DNA from: DATBGO01 sp036558005
Lineage (GTDB): Bacteria; Actinomycetota; Actinomycetes; Streptosporangiales; Streptosporangiaceae
Direction of reading: 5' to 3'
DNA length: 64,000 nt
Assembly: GCA_036558005.1 (NCBI GenBank)
Contig: DATBGO010000235.1
Span: 30,681-94,680 of the forward strand
A program made the translations under genes and the position numbers. The notes under the pieces are model-generated. The model ran no database searches. It had not been told where the DNA came from and saw nothing but the letters and a program-made list of their open reading frames with translations. Below, in pieces: positions 1 to 8,100 of the stretch. How positions within the stretch are numbered: position 1 is the stretch's first letter; each line of letters opens with the position of its first letter.

Positions 1-31
1 GTCGCCGGACGCCTCCAGGCAACCAGACCCC

Positions 32-445
32 GTGCCAGACGAGCCCCTGCCCGCTGACGGCGGGCCTGAGGATGACGTGCCGAAAATCGTGCCGAAAATA
101 CTGTATGCGGTCGACGCGCGGCTGACTCCCGCGTCCCCGGCCGGTGACGTCACCGAGCTGGCCAGGCTGGCCGCCGCCGCGGTGACGGCCGGATCGGGCA
201 ACGTGCTGGCCGCCAGTCACGTCACCTTCCCCAACGGGGCGGTCACCCTGGTGCTGATCCTGGCCGAGTCGCACCTGAGCATCCACACCTGGCCGGAGGA
301 AGAGCTGATCGCCGTCGACCTGTTCAGCTGTGGCGCCATCGACGGCGACACCGTGCTGGCGGAGCTGAGCCGCCTGCTCCGGCTGGAGGACACGCGGGTC
401 AGGCAGCTGCGCCGGGGCCCGGACGGCCCGCCGCGGGTCAGCTAG
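32..445 (+). CDS. speD: S-adenosylmethionine decarboxylase proenzyme
   Basis: Pyruvoyl-dependent enzyme that decarboxylates AdoMet to supply aminopropyl groups for spermidine-type polyamines; cytosolic. The 137-residue protein contains ESHLSIHTWPE. By family rule, self-cleavage occurs between Glu79 and Ser80, and Ser80 becomes the pyruvoyl group. His85 and Cys100 (in LFSCG) sit at the +5 and +20 positions of the catalytic His and Cys in the short bacterial (SpeH-type) class. The first ~15 residues are extra; GTG codons at V16 and V20 are alternative starts, and the window edge hides upstream signals. It converges with the ergothioneine genes, overlapping the last codon by 4 bp. No spermidine synthase is visible nearby. 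Confidence 0.9.
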   Translation: MPDEPLPADGGPEDDVPKIVPKILYAVDARLTPASPAGDVTELARLAAAAVTAGSGNVLAASHVTFPNGAVTLVLILAESHLSIHTWPEEELIAVDLFSCGAIDGDTVLAELSRLLRLEDTRVRQLRRGPDGPPRVS

Positions 446-2202
446 CCACCCGGCGGCCCGGCGGGCACCGACAGGGACAGGCCGAACCAGCCCCGCTCGT
501 CGGTCCACCAGGACCGCATCGCGAAGCCGGCGGCGGCCAGCTCGGCCGCGACGCCGTCACGGCGGAACTTGGCTGACACCTCGGTGCGCATCTCCTCCCC
601 GGCCGCGAAGCTGACCTCGAGCCCGATCCCGGGCAGCCGGACGTGCTGCTGGGAGGCCGCGCGCAGCCGCATCTCGATCCACTCGGCGTCCGGGTCCCAG
701 CGCGCCACGTGGTCGAACGCGTCCGGGTCGAAGTCCGCGCCGAGCTCGGCGTTGAGCACCGAAAGGATATTTTTGTTGAACGCCGCGGTGACCCCGGCGC
801 TGTCGTCATAGGCGTTGACCAGCACCGCGGGATCCTTGACCAGGTCGGTTCCGAGCAGCAGCGCGTCGCCGGGCGCCAGCCTGGCACGCAGCGCGGCGAG
901 GAAGGCGGCGCGCTGGCCGGGCACCAGGTTGCCGATCGTGCTGCCGAGGAAGGCCACCAGCCGCCTGCCGCCGGCCGCGGGCAGGCCCAGGTGCTCCTCG
1001 AAATCGGAGACGACCGCCTGCACCGACAGCCCCGGGTACTCGGCGAGCGCCCGCCGGGCCCCGGCGACCAGGGCCGACTCGCTGACGTCGACGGGCACGT
1101 AGCTGCGCAGCGTGCCCGCCGCGCGCAGCGCGTCCAGCAGCAGCCGGGTCTTGTCGGCCGCGCCAGAGCCCAGCTCGACCAGCGTGTCGGCCTGGCTCTC
1201 GGCGGCGATCTGGCCGGCCCGCTCGCGCAGGATGGACCGCTCGGAGCTGGTCGGGTAGTACTCATCCAGCCGGGTGATCTTGTCGAACAGCTCGCTGCCC
1301 CGCTCGTCGTAGAACCACTTCGGCGGCAGCGACTTGGGCGTCGCGGTCAGCCCGGCCCTGGCGTCGTCGCGCAGCGAGCGGGCCAGGAACCCCCCGGGCA
1401 GGCAGCGCTGGACGGTCAGCCCGGCCGGCCGGCCGGCACCGGCCCGCGGCGCGCCTGGCCCGGCGGCGAGCGGGGTCACGGTCACCGACCCGGCGGTGGC
1501 CTGCAGCACGCTGCCGTCGGGCACCTGGGTCCAGCCGGGCTGCTCGCTGCCCGGCTCGGAGGCCACCACGACGCCGTCGGGGCCGGCCAGGTAGCAGAGC
1601 GTGTCCCCGGCCGCGGTGGCGGCGATCGTCTCGCCGTCGGTGAGCAGCAGGTTGAACCGGCCGGGCACCTGCGCGGCGGTGAGCTGGCTGATGGTGGCCG
1701 CGAGCGCGTCGCCGGGCGGCGCGCCGCCTTGCAGCTGGCGCAGCACCAGCGCCCAGATCACCGCGGAGTCGCAGCGCGCCTCCAGGCTGAGCAGGTCAGC
1801 GGGCGGCAGTCCGGCGGCGACCTCGGCCATGGCCTGCGGCCACCCGGGCACGGCCCCGTTGTGGCTGAACAGCCACCGCCCGGCCCGGTAGGGCGCGGCG
1901 GCGGCCTCGCCCGGCTCGGTGCCGTCGGTCGCGGACCTGACCGCGGCGAGCACCGCCCGGCTGGTGGTCACCCTGGCCAGGTCGGCGAAGGACGGGTCGG
2001 ACCAGATCGGCGCGGCCCGCCGGTACCGGGCCGGGACCGGGTCGCCGTCGGCGTACCAGCCGACGCCGAAGCCGTCCGCGTTCACCGTGCCGTGCCGCTG
2101 CTGCCGCGGCGCCCACGCCTGGGCCTGCAGGCCGTGCGGCGGGTCGATGAGCAGCGAGCGCAGGCTGACCGGTTCCCCGACATAGGCGAGATGACGGCAC
2201 AT
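442..2202 (-). CDS. egtD: EgtC-EgtD fusion: ergothioneine amidohydrolase plus histidine N-alpha-methyltransferase
   Basis: One uninterrupted frame of 586 residues. Residues 1-~245 are EgtC: it starts MCRHLAY, with Cys2 as the Ntn glutamine-amidotransferase nucleophile, and removes the gamma-glutamyl group from the sulfoxide intermediate. Residues ~265-586 are EgtD: RAGLTATPKSLPPKWFYD, the AdoMet motif LVELGSG and LGSTIGNL; it trimethylates histidine to hercynine. The EgtD homology begins (LTVQRCLP...) exactly where free-standing EgtD proteins start, but no ATG, GTG or TTG with a ribosome site lies at that junction; the nearest in-frame GTG codons are inside the EgtC tail. The ATG overlaps the egtB stop (TGATG), so translation is coupled. 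Fusion or, less likely, a hidden internal start. Confidence 0.88.
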   Translation of the reverse strand: MCRHLAYVGEPVSLRSLLIDPPHGLQAQAWAPRQQRHGTVNADGFGVGWYADGDPVPARYRRAAPIWSDPSFADLARVTTSRAVLAAVRSATDGTEPGEAAAAPYRAGRWLFSHNGAVPGWPQAMAEVAAGLPPADLLSLEARCDSAVIWALVLRQLQGGAPPGDALAATISQLTAAQVPGRFNLLLTDGETIAATAAGDTLCYLAGPDGVVVASEPGSEQPGWTQVPDGSVLQATAGSVTVTPLAAGPGAPRAGAGRPAGLTVQRCLPGGFLARSLRDDARAGLTATPKSLPPKWFYDERGSELFDKITRLDEYYPTSSERSILRERAGQIAAESQADTLVELGSGAADKTRLLLDALRAAGTLRSYVPVDVSESALVAGARRALAEYPGLSVQAVVSDFEEHLGLPAAGGRRLVAFLGSTIGNLVPGQRAAFLAALRARLAPGDALLLGTDLVKDPAVLVNAYDDSAGVTAAFNKNILSVLNAELGADFDPDAFDHVARWDPDAEWIEMRLRAASQQHVRLPGIGLEVSFAAGEEMRTEVSAKFRRDGVAAELAAAGFAMRSWWTDERGWFGLSLSVPAGPPGG

Positions 2203-3518
2203 CAGGCCAGCCCCCCGTCGCGCGTGGTCCGCAGCCCGGCGAAGATCTGCCGCCGCACCGGGAAGTCCCAGTTCCTGAAGGTGCCCCGGCTCGCCACCGG
2301 GTCGGCGGCGAACGAGCCGCCGCGCAGCACCTTGTAGCCGGGGCCGAAGAACACCTGCGAGTACTCCCGGTAGGGCCAGGCCCTGAACCCGGGGTAGGGG
2401 CGGAAGTCGCTGCTGGTCCACTCCCACACGTCGCCCATCAGCTGGCGGGCGCCGCACGGGGCCGCGCCGGCCGGGTAGCTGCCGGCCGGGGCGGGCTGCA
2501 GGTGCCGCTGGCCGAGGTTCGCCAGTTCCGGCGCCGGGTCGGCGTCGCCCCACGGGTAGCGCGCCGACCGGCCGGCCACCGGGTCGAACCGGGCGGCCTT
2601 CTCCCACTCGGCCTCGGTCGGCAGCCGGCGGCCCGCCCAGCGGGCGAACGCGTCCGCCTCATACCAGCAGACGTGCATGACCGGCTCGGCCGGCGGCACC
2701 GGCTCGGTGACGCCGAACCGGCGCCGCAGCCACTGGCCGCCGTCGCGCTGCCAGAATCCGGGCGCGGTCAGCCCGGCCCGCTGCCGGTGCTCCCAGCCTG
2801 CCGGGCTCCACCACCGCTCGTCGTCATAGCCGCCGTCAGCGATGAACTCGGCGTAGCGCGCGTTGCTGACCGGGGTGGTGTCGATGAAGAACGCGCCCAC
2901 CTCGACCTGGTGCGCTGGCCGCTCGTTGTCCAGCGCCCACGGCTCGGTGGACGTGCCCATCAGGAACGGCCCGGCCGGCACCTCGACCTCGGCGGGCAGC
3001 GTGAGCGCGTCGGCGGGCAGCGGTCCAGGCGGCGGCGCGGCCAGTACCGGCGCGCCGGTCCTGAGCTGATGAGTGGCCAGCATGGTCTCATCATGCTGGT
3101 GTTCGTGCTGGGCGATCATGCCGAACACGAAACCATCCGCCACCAGTGGCTTTGTCGTGAAACTGGCCTGGCTGACCAGGTCGATCACCCGGCCGCGCAC
3201 CTCGCTGGCGTAGGCGCGGGCCTGCGCCGGGGGCAGCAGCGGCAGGGTCGGCCGGTCGGCCCTCGGGTGCTCGAAGGCGTCGTAGAGCGGGTCGATTTCC
3301 GGGTGCATCGGGTCCCGCCCGCCGACCCCGCGCAGCAGCCAGAGCTCCTCCTGGTTGGCGATGTGCGCCAGGTCCCAGACCAGCGGTGACATCAGCGGCG
3401 AGTGCTGGCGGATCAGGTCGTTCTCGTCCACGCAGTCGGTCAGGCCGGCGGTGCGCTGCCGGGCCGCGGTGAGCAGGCTGGTGATCCTGCCCCGTAGGTC
3501 GTCGGTGTGCACGGTCAT
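2202..3518 (-). CDS. egtB: EgtB, iron-dependent sulfoxide synthase of ergothioneine synthesis
   Basis: Joins hercynine to gamma-glutamylcysteine with O2 to give the sulfoxide intermediate. The 438-residue protein has an N-terminal DinB-like half with the iron-binding H-x3-H-x-E motif in QHEHQHDETM, plus an upstream His in WDLAHIANQEE. The C-terminal half is an FGE-sulfatase fold (FLMGTSTEP, RRLPTEAEWEKAAR, DVWEWTSSDF, LRGGSF). Length matches mycobacterial EgtB (about 430). Start ATG at 3518 is preceded by GGAGG about 7 nt upstream and overlaps the egtA stop by 4 nt (ATGA). Second gene of the operon egtA-egtB-egtCD. Confidence 0.96.
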   Translation of the reverse strand: MTVHTDDLRGRITSLLTAARQRTAGLTDCVDENDLIRQHSPLMSPLVWDLAHIANQEELWLLRGVGGRDPMHPEIDPLYDAFEHPRADRPTLPLLPPAQARAYASEVRGRVIDLVSQASFTTKPLVADGFVFGMIAQHEHQHDETMLATHQLRTGAPVLAAPPPGPLPADALTLPAEVEVPAGPFLMGTSTEPWALDNERPAHQVEVGAFFIDTTPVSNARYAEFIADGGYDDERWWSPAGWEHRQRAGLTAPGFWQRDGGQWLRRRFGVTEPVPPAEPVMHVCWYEADAFARWAGRRLPTEAEWEKAARFDPVAGRSARYPWGDADPAPELANLGQRHLQPAPAGSYPAGAAPCGARQLMGDVWEWTSSDFRPYPGFRAWPYREYSQVFFGPGYKVLRGGSFAADPVASRGTFRNWDFPVRRQIFAGLRTTRDGGLA

Positions 3519-4831
3519 CTGATCTCCTCCAGCATGTCGTCGGCTGGGCAGCGCCCGCGGGAGATGTACCGGTCGGCGAACGATGTCAGCGCGTGCCGGA
3601 TCGGCGCGGGCGTCCCGGCCCGGCTCAGCGCCGACTCGGCGGCCTCGAAGCAGGCCTGCCCGGCCCGGGCGAGCACCGGGTCGGCCGGGCCGAGCCTGGC
3701 CGCGTCCGGCCACGGGCTGCTGCCCTCGCGCAGGCACCGGCCATGCCACACCTGCTCGGCCGCGGCCATCGCCGTATCGGCGGCCACCGGGTCGTCGGCC
3801 AGGGCGGCGACCAGGGCGGCGGGCACGATCCAGCCGTCGGCAGGCTGGGCGTCGATGACCCGCACCTCCAGGTGGCCCTGCGGGCGGACCGGCGGGAACA
3901 GGGTGGACAGGTGATAGTCGAGGTCGGCCCCGGTCGGGCGGCGCTCGCCGCCGCCGCGCAGCCAGTCGCGGAAGGTCATGCCGGCCGGCGCGGTCCAGTG
4001 CCGCGAGCCGTCCCTGCGCACGCACATGACCTTGGCGTCCAGTGCGTACCTGGCCCACTCGCCGCGCGGGTCGAGGCGGTCGGGGTCAGCGCCGGGCCGG
4101 CCCGCCGCGGCCGGCTCGGCGCCGGCCGGCGCGCGGGTCCTGGTCGGGTCCAGCCGGGCCCACACCAGCTGCCTGGTGCTCTTCCAGCCGGTCGGCCGGC
4201 CGGCCCGCAGCGGAGAGTTGGCGAAGGTCGCGACCAGGATCGGCCCGATCGCGTGCAGCAGCCGCCAGCGGTAGCGGTACCCGGCCTGGCCCTGGCGGTC
4301 CTGGCCCGCGTCCACGCAGACCTGTACCGACGCGGTGCTGCACATCATGAGCCGGCCCCAGTGCCCGCCGCGGTCGAAGAATGCCTCCATCGCCGCGTAG
4401 CGCGGCAGGTCGAGGACGCGGCTGGGCGGCCGGTAGGGATCGATGCCGTGGCCGACGAGGGTCAGCCCGGCGGGGCGGAGCGCTGCGCGCATCGCGGCCA
4501 GGTCGCGGCACGCGGCGGCGACGCAGTCACCCACGGCGGCCGGAGCGGAGCTGAGCTCCACCTGGCCGCCGGGCTCGACCGTGAGCCTGCCGTTACCCGG
4601 AAGGCTTCCCGGTGTGTCGAAGGGGGCGAGATGCTGACGGACGTCATCGTGTGAGACTGGCTGAACTGGGTCAATCCGGTCGCAGACCAGCCATTCGAGC
4701 TCAACTCCGAGCGCACCGGGTGGCCCGGTCTTGAAGCAGATGCCGTGCACGCGATGCTCGGCATCCCGCTCCGAAAGCGGCGGGGCGGGATCGTCCTCAC
4801 GCGCACCCAGATGCATCATGGGATTCCCCAT
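3515..4831 (-). CDS. egtA: EgtA, glutamate-cysteine ligase of ergothioneine synthesis
   Basis: ATP-dependent ligase making gamma-glutamylcysteine, the sulfur donor for EgtB. The 438 residues include the GCS2-type region GVELEWLVCD, the substrate segment FDRGGHWGRLMMCSTASVQV and LEVRVIDAQP near the C-terminus, as in EgtA. The frame runs upstream to 4915, but ATG 4831 has AGGA 5 nt before it and gives the usual length (about 430). First gene of the minus-strand egt operon, divergent from the oxidoreductase at 4936, with about 104 bp for both promoters. No egtE (PLP lyase for the last step) is in the window. Confidence 0.94.
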   Translation of the reverse strand: MGNPMMHLGAREDDPAPPLSERDAEHRVHGICFKTGPPGALGVELEWLVCDRIDPVQPVSHDDVRQHLAPFDTPGSLPGNGRLTVEPGGQVELSSAPAAVGDCVAAACRDLAAMRAALRPAGLTLVGHGIDPYRPPSRVLDLPRYAAMEAFFDRGGHWGRLMMCSTASVQVCVDAGQDRQGQAGYRYRWRLLHAIGPILVATFANSPLRAGRPTGWKSTRQLVWARLDPTRTRAPAGAEPAAAGRPGADPDRLDPRGEWARYALDAKVMCVRRDGSRHWTAPAGMTFRDWLRGGGERRPTGADLDYHLSTLFPPVRPQGHLEVRVIDAQPADGWIVPAALVAALADDPVAADTAMAAAEQVWHGRCLREGSSPWPDAARLGPADPVLARAGQACFEAAESALSRAGTPAPIRHALTSFADRYISRGRCPADDMLEEIR

Positions 4832-4935
4832 TGGTGTCCTGCAGGTCCGGGCACAAACGTTGCCAACGAGCCGGCGGGCACTGGCATTCCCGGGCCGGCC
4901 AGGCGGCGGCGGCATTCCAGGAACGGGAGGTCAGG

Positions 4936-6297
4936 GTGGCCCGGCATGAGGTAGACGTGATCGTCATCGGGATGGGCCCGGGTGGTGAGGAGGCCGCCGG
5001 GCGGCTCGCCGAGGCGGGGCTTGAGGTGGCCGGGGTAGAGGAGCGCCTGGTCGGCGGCGAGTGCCCGTACTGGGGCTGCGTGCCGTCGAAGATGATGATC
5101 CGGGCGGCGGACCTGCTGGCCGAGGGCCGCCGGATTCCCGGCATGTCCGGCACCTCGGACATCACCCCGGACTGGGCGCCGGTGGCCGGCCGGATCAGGT
5201 CCGAGGCCACCGACAACTGGGACGACACGGCGGCGGCCGACCGGTTCACCGGCAAGGGCGGGCGGCTGTTCCGCGGCCACGGCCAGATCACCGGGCCCGG
5301 CGAGGTGACCGTGGGCGATGACGTGCTGACCGCCAGGCGCGGGATCGTCATCGGCACCGGGACCGCGCCGGTGATCCCGCCGGTGCCCGGCCTGGCGGGC
5401 ACGCCGTACTGGACCAACCGGGAGGCGATCGAGGCCGGTCAGGTGCCTGACTCGCTGATCGTCCTCGGCGGCGGGGCGGTCGGGGCTGAGCTCGCCCAGG
5501 TGTTCGCCCGGTTCGGCGCGGCGGTCACGGTGGTCGAGGCGCGCGGCCAGCTGCTGCCGGCCGAGGAGCCGGAGGCGGGCGCGCTGATCGGCCAGGTGTT
5601 CGGCCGGGAGGGGATCGGCGTGCGGACCGGGGTGGCGGCCGAGTCGGTCGCCCATGACGGCAGCGCGTTCACGATCACCCTGGCCGGCGGCTCGGCGGTC
5701 TCCGCGACCGCGCTGCTCGTCGCCACCGGCCGCAGCGCTGGCCTGGCCGAGCTCGGAGTCAGCTCGATCGGGGTGGACGACAGCGGCCCGGCCCTCAGCG
5801 TGGACGGGCACATGCGGGTGCGCGAGGGAGTGTGGGCGCTGGGCGACGTGACCGGCAAGGGCGCCTACACCCACGTCTCCTTCTACCAGGCGGGCATCGT
5901 GGTGGCCGACATACTCGGCCAGCCCGGTCACGCCGCCGAGTACCACGCGGTGCCGCGGGTCACCTTCACCGACCCTGAGGTCGGGGCGGTCGGCCTGACC
6001 GAGGCCGCGGCCAGGCAGCGGGGCCTGGCCGTCCGGGTGGGCCTGACCCAGCTGCCCGCGTCGGCCAGGGGCTGGATCCACAAGGCGGGCAACGACGGCT
6101 TCATCAAGGTGGTCGAGGACGCCAGCCGCGGTGTGCTGGTGGGCGCGACCTCAGCGGGGCCCTCCGGCGGCGAGGTGCTCGGCCCGCTGGTGCTGGCCGT
6201 GCACGCGGGCGTCCCGTCCGCCCGGCTGGCAGAGATGATCTACGCCTACCCGACCTTCCACCGGGCGATCGAGGACGCGGTGCGCGACCTGCACTGA
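4936..6297 (+). CDS. FAD-dependent pyridine nucleotide-disulfide oxidoreductase
   Basis: Flavoprotein disulfide reductase of the lipoamide dehydrogenase / mercuric reductase superfamily, 453 residues. The N-terminal FAD motif VIGMGPGGEEAA is followed by the redox-active pair in GGECPYWGCVPSK (CPYWGC). A second Rossmann motif VLGGGAVGAELA binds NAD(P)H; ALGDVTGKGAYTHV is the FAD-binding ALGD region. The C-terminal dimerization domain ends with AYPTFHRAIEDAV, which carries the His that acts with Glu as acid-base. Start GTG 4936 has GGAGG 5 nt upstream. Its substrate is unknown. Head-to-head with the egt operon, so a thiol redox role such as mycothiol or ergothioneine disulfide is tempting but only inferred; the active-site motif differs from the usual GG-T-CLNVGC. 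Confidence 0.85.
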   Translation: MARHEVDVIVIGMGPGGEEAAGRLAEAGLEVAGVEERLVGGECPYWGCVPSKMMIRAADLLAEGRRIPGMSGTSDITPDWAPVAGRIRSEATDNWDDTAAADRFTGKGGRLFRGHGQITGPGEVTVGDDVLTARRGIVIGTGTAPVIPPVPGLAGTPYWTNREAIEAGQVPDSLIVLGGGAVGAELAQVFARFGAAVTVVEARGQLLPAEEPEAGALIGQVFGREGIGVRTGVAAESVAHDGSAFTITLAGGSAVSATALLVATGRSAGLAELGVSSIGVDDSGPALSVDGHMRVREGVWALGDVTGKGAYTHVSFYQAGIVVADILGQPGHAAEYHAVPRVTFTDPEVGAVGLTEAAARQRGLAVRVGLTQLPASARGWIHKAGNDGFIKVVEDASRGVLVGATSAGPSGGEVLGPLVLAVHAGVPSARLAEMIYAYPTFHRAIEDAVRDLH

Positions 6298-6314
6298 CCG
6301 GGGCCGGGCCGGGG

Positions 6315-7436
6315 TCAGCCCCAGACGTCCCTGGCGACGCCGGCGATGAGGCGGAGCTTGGCCACCTCGTCGCCGTAGCTCAGCACGTTGCCCTCGACGG
6401 TGGAGGAGAACCCGCACTGCGGTGACAGGCACAGCTGGTCCAGCGGGACGAACCTGGCCGCCTCGTCGATCCGGCGCTTGAGCGCGTCCGGGTCCTCGAG
6501 CGCGCCGCGCTTGGTGGTGACCAGCCCGAGCACGACCATCTTGCCCTTCGGCACGAACCGGAGCGGCTCGAACCCGCCGGACCGCTCGTCGTCGTACTCC
6601 AGGAAGAAGCCGTCCACCGCCAGCTCGCTGAACAGCGCCTCGGCGACGAAGTCGTAGCCGCCCTCGGCCGCCCACGAGGACCGGAAGTTGCCCCGGCACA
6701 TGTGCGTGGTCACCTTCATGCCCGCGGGCCGCCCGGCGATCGCGGCGTTCACCTGCCTGATGTAGCGCAGGTGCAGGTGCTCGGCGTCCTCGCCGCGGGC
6801 GGCGATCTCAGCCCGCTGCGCGGGGTCGTTCAGGTACGCCAGGCTGGTGTCATCCAGCTGCAGGTACCGGCAGCCCAGGCCGGCCAGCCGGCTTACCTCG
6901 TCGGCGTACGCGGCGGCCAGGTCGTGCCAGAACTCCTCGATGCCCGGGTACACCGACGGGTCGATCGCGGCGGGCCCGCCGCGGTAGTGGACCATGTTCG
7001 GCGACGGGATGGTCAGCTTCGGCAGCGCCGTGGTGACCACCGACCGCAGGTAGCCGAAGTCGTCGCCGAAGATCGTGTCGGTGATCCCGATCTTGCCGCT
7101 GACCTGGAGCGCGGCCGGGGTGAACTCGATCTTGCCGGTGGCGTTGCGGAACTTGACCGCCAGGTTGCCCGGCGCCTTGGTGATGCCGCCGAGCTGGTAG
7201 ATGAAGTCCATGTGCCAGGACGCCCGCCGGAACTCGCCGTCGGTGGCCGACTGCAGTCCGGCATCCTCCTGCATGGCCACCACCGAGGCGATCGCCTCGT
7301 CCTCGGCCGCGCGCAGCGCCGCCGCGTCCATCCGGCCGGCCGCGAAGTCGTCCCTGGCGGCCAGCAGCGACCGAGGGCGGAGCAGGCTGCCGACGTGATC
7401 GGCGCGGAACGGAGGATCGGTGCGCATAGCCGACAT
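6315..7436 (-). CDS. MetE C-terminal-like methyltransferase (YxjG/YxjH type)
   Basis: Stand-alone homologue of the C-terminal catalytic domain of cobalamin-independent methionine synthase, 373 residues, without the N-terminal MetE domain. The zinc ligands are recognisable: His-x-Cys in THMCRGN and a distal Cys in LSPQCGFSS. RADHVGSLLRP at the N-terminus and DGEFRRASWHMDF are typical of the YxjG/YxjH group, which is thought to move a methyl group from a folate or other donor to a thiol. ATG 7436 has GGAGG 5 nt upstream. Converges on the oxidoreductase with 17 bp between stops. Exact methyl donor and acceptor unknown. Confidence 0.82.
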   Translation of the reverse strand: MSAMRTDPPFRADHVGSLLRPRSLLAARDDFAAGRMDAAALRAAEDEAIASVVAMQEDAGLQSATDGEFRRASWHMDFIYQLGGITKAPGNLAVKFRNATGKIEFTPAALQVSGKIGITDTIFGDDFGYLRSVVTTALPKLTIPSPNMVHYRGGPAAIDPSVYPGIEEFWHDLAAAYADEVSRLAGLGCRYLQLDDTSLAYLNDPAQRAEIAARGEDAEHLHLRYIRQVNAAIAGRPAGMKVTTHMCRGNFRSSWAAEGGYDFVAEALFSELAVDGFFLEYDDERSGGFEPLRFVPKGKMVVLGLVTTKRGALEDPDALKRRIDEAARFVPLDQLCLSPQCGFSSTVEGNVLSYGDEVAKLRLIAGVARDVWG

Positions 7437-7587
7437 GGTGGCCTCCGCCCGCGCGCGGGGTCAAACCGGGCGGGCCGGGACGGTCAGGCCAGGCTCGGCC
7501 GGCCCGTCCCGGTCCAGACTGGATACCATCGAAGTAGCGGCGCCAGACCGGAGGGGCCGGCCCGGCGCGGCGGGACGCGAGGTACCA

Positions 7588-7998
7588 GTGGACGGGGACG
7601 AGGCCAGGCTACGGGTTTCTGACGCTGACCGGGATCACGCCGCGGGCGAGCTCAGCGAGCACTTCCAGGCCGGCCGGCTGACCCAGGACGAATTCGATGA
7701 GCGGGTAGGCAAGGCCATCAGCGCGCGCACCAGGGGCGACCTGGCCGAGCTGCTGGCCGACCTGCCGGCCACCCGCCCCGCGGACGGGCTGCCCGCGGCC
7801 AGGTCAGGCCCGCCCGTAAGGAGCGGGCTGTCCTGGACCGGCCCGCTGATCGCGATGGTGGCGGTCATCGCGGCGCTCACCGCGGTCAGCGCGGCCGCGG
7901 CCGGGCACGGGTACTGGGGCCCGCCATGGCCGCTGTTCCTGATCGCGTTCTTCGTGCTCCGCGGCCGGGCCAGGGGCTGGCACGGCGGCTCGCGCTAG
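7588..7998 (+). CDS. DUF1707 domain membrane protein
   Basis: Small 136-residue protein. The N-terminal half (LRVSDADRDHAAGELSEHF, then GRLTQDEFDERVGKA and ARTRGDLAELLADLP) is the actinobacterial DUF1707 domain, a short helical module of unknown function. Two hydrophobic segments follow (GPLIAMVAVIAALTAVSAAA and WPLFLIAFFVL), then a basic tail, so it is probably anchored in the membrane with the DUF1707 domain in the cytoplasm. GTG 7588 has GAGGT 4-5 nt upstream; the frame is open further upstream but that part has no family similarity. Confidence 0.8.
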   Translation: MDGDEARLRVSDADRDHAAGELSEHFQAGRLTQDEFDERVGKAISARTRGDLAELLADLPATRPADGLPAARSGPPVRSGLSWTGPLIAMVAVIAALTAVSAAAAGHGYWGPPWPLFLIAFFVLRGRARGWHGGSR

Positions 7999-8100
7999 GC
8001 GCCACCGCGGGCTCGGAAGTTCACCGGCCCCTGGTGCCCTGCCAGGGCCGCAGCAGCGCGGGGAAGGCCCCGGGCAGCGCGACGGCGCAAGGTGCGGCCG

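Noticed and set aside
643..2337. Long open frame on the plus strand opposite egtCD
   Set aside because: Arg/Gly/Pro-rich shadow of a high-GC gene; the minus strand shows clear EgtC and EgtD homology.
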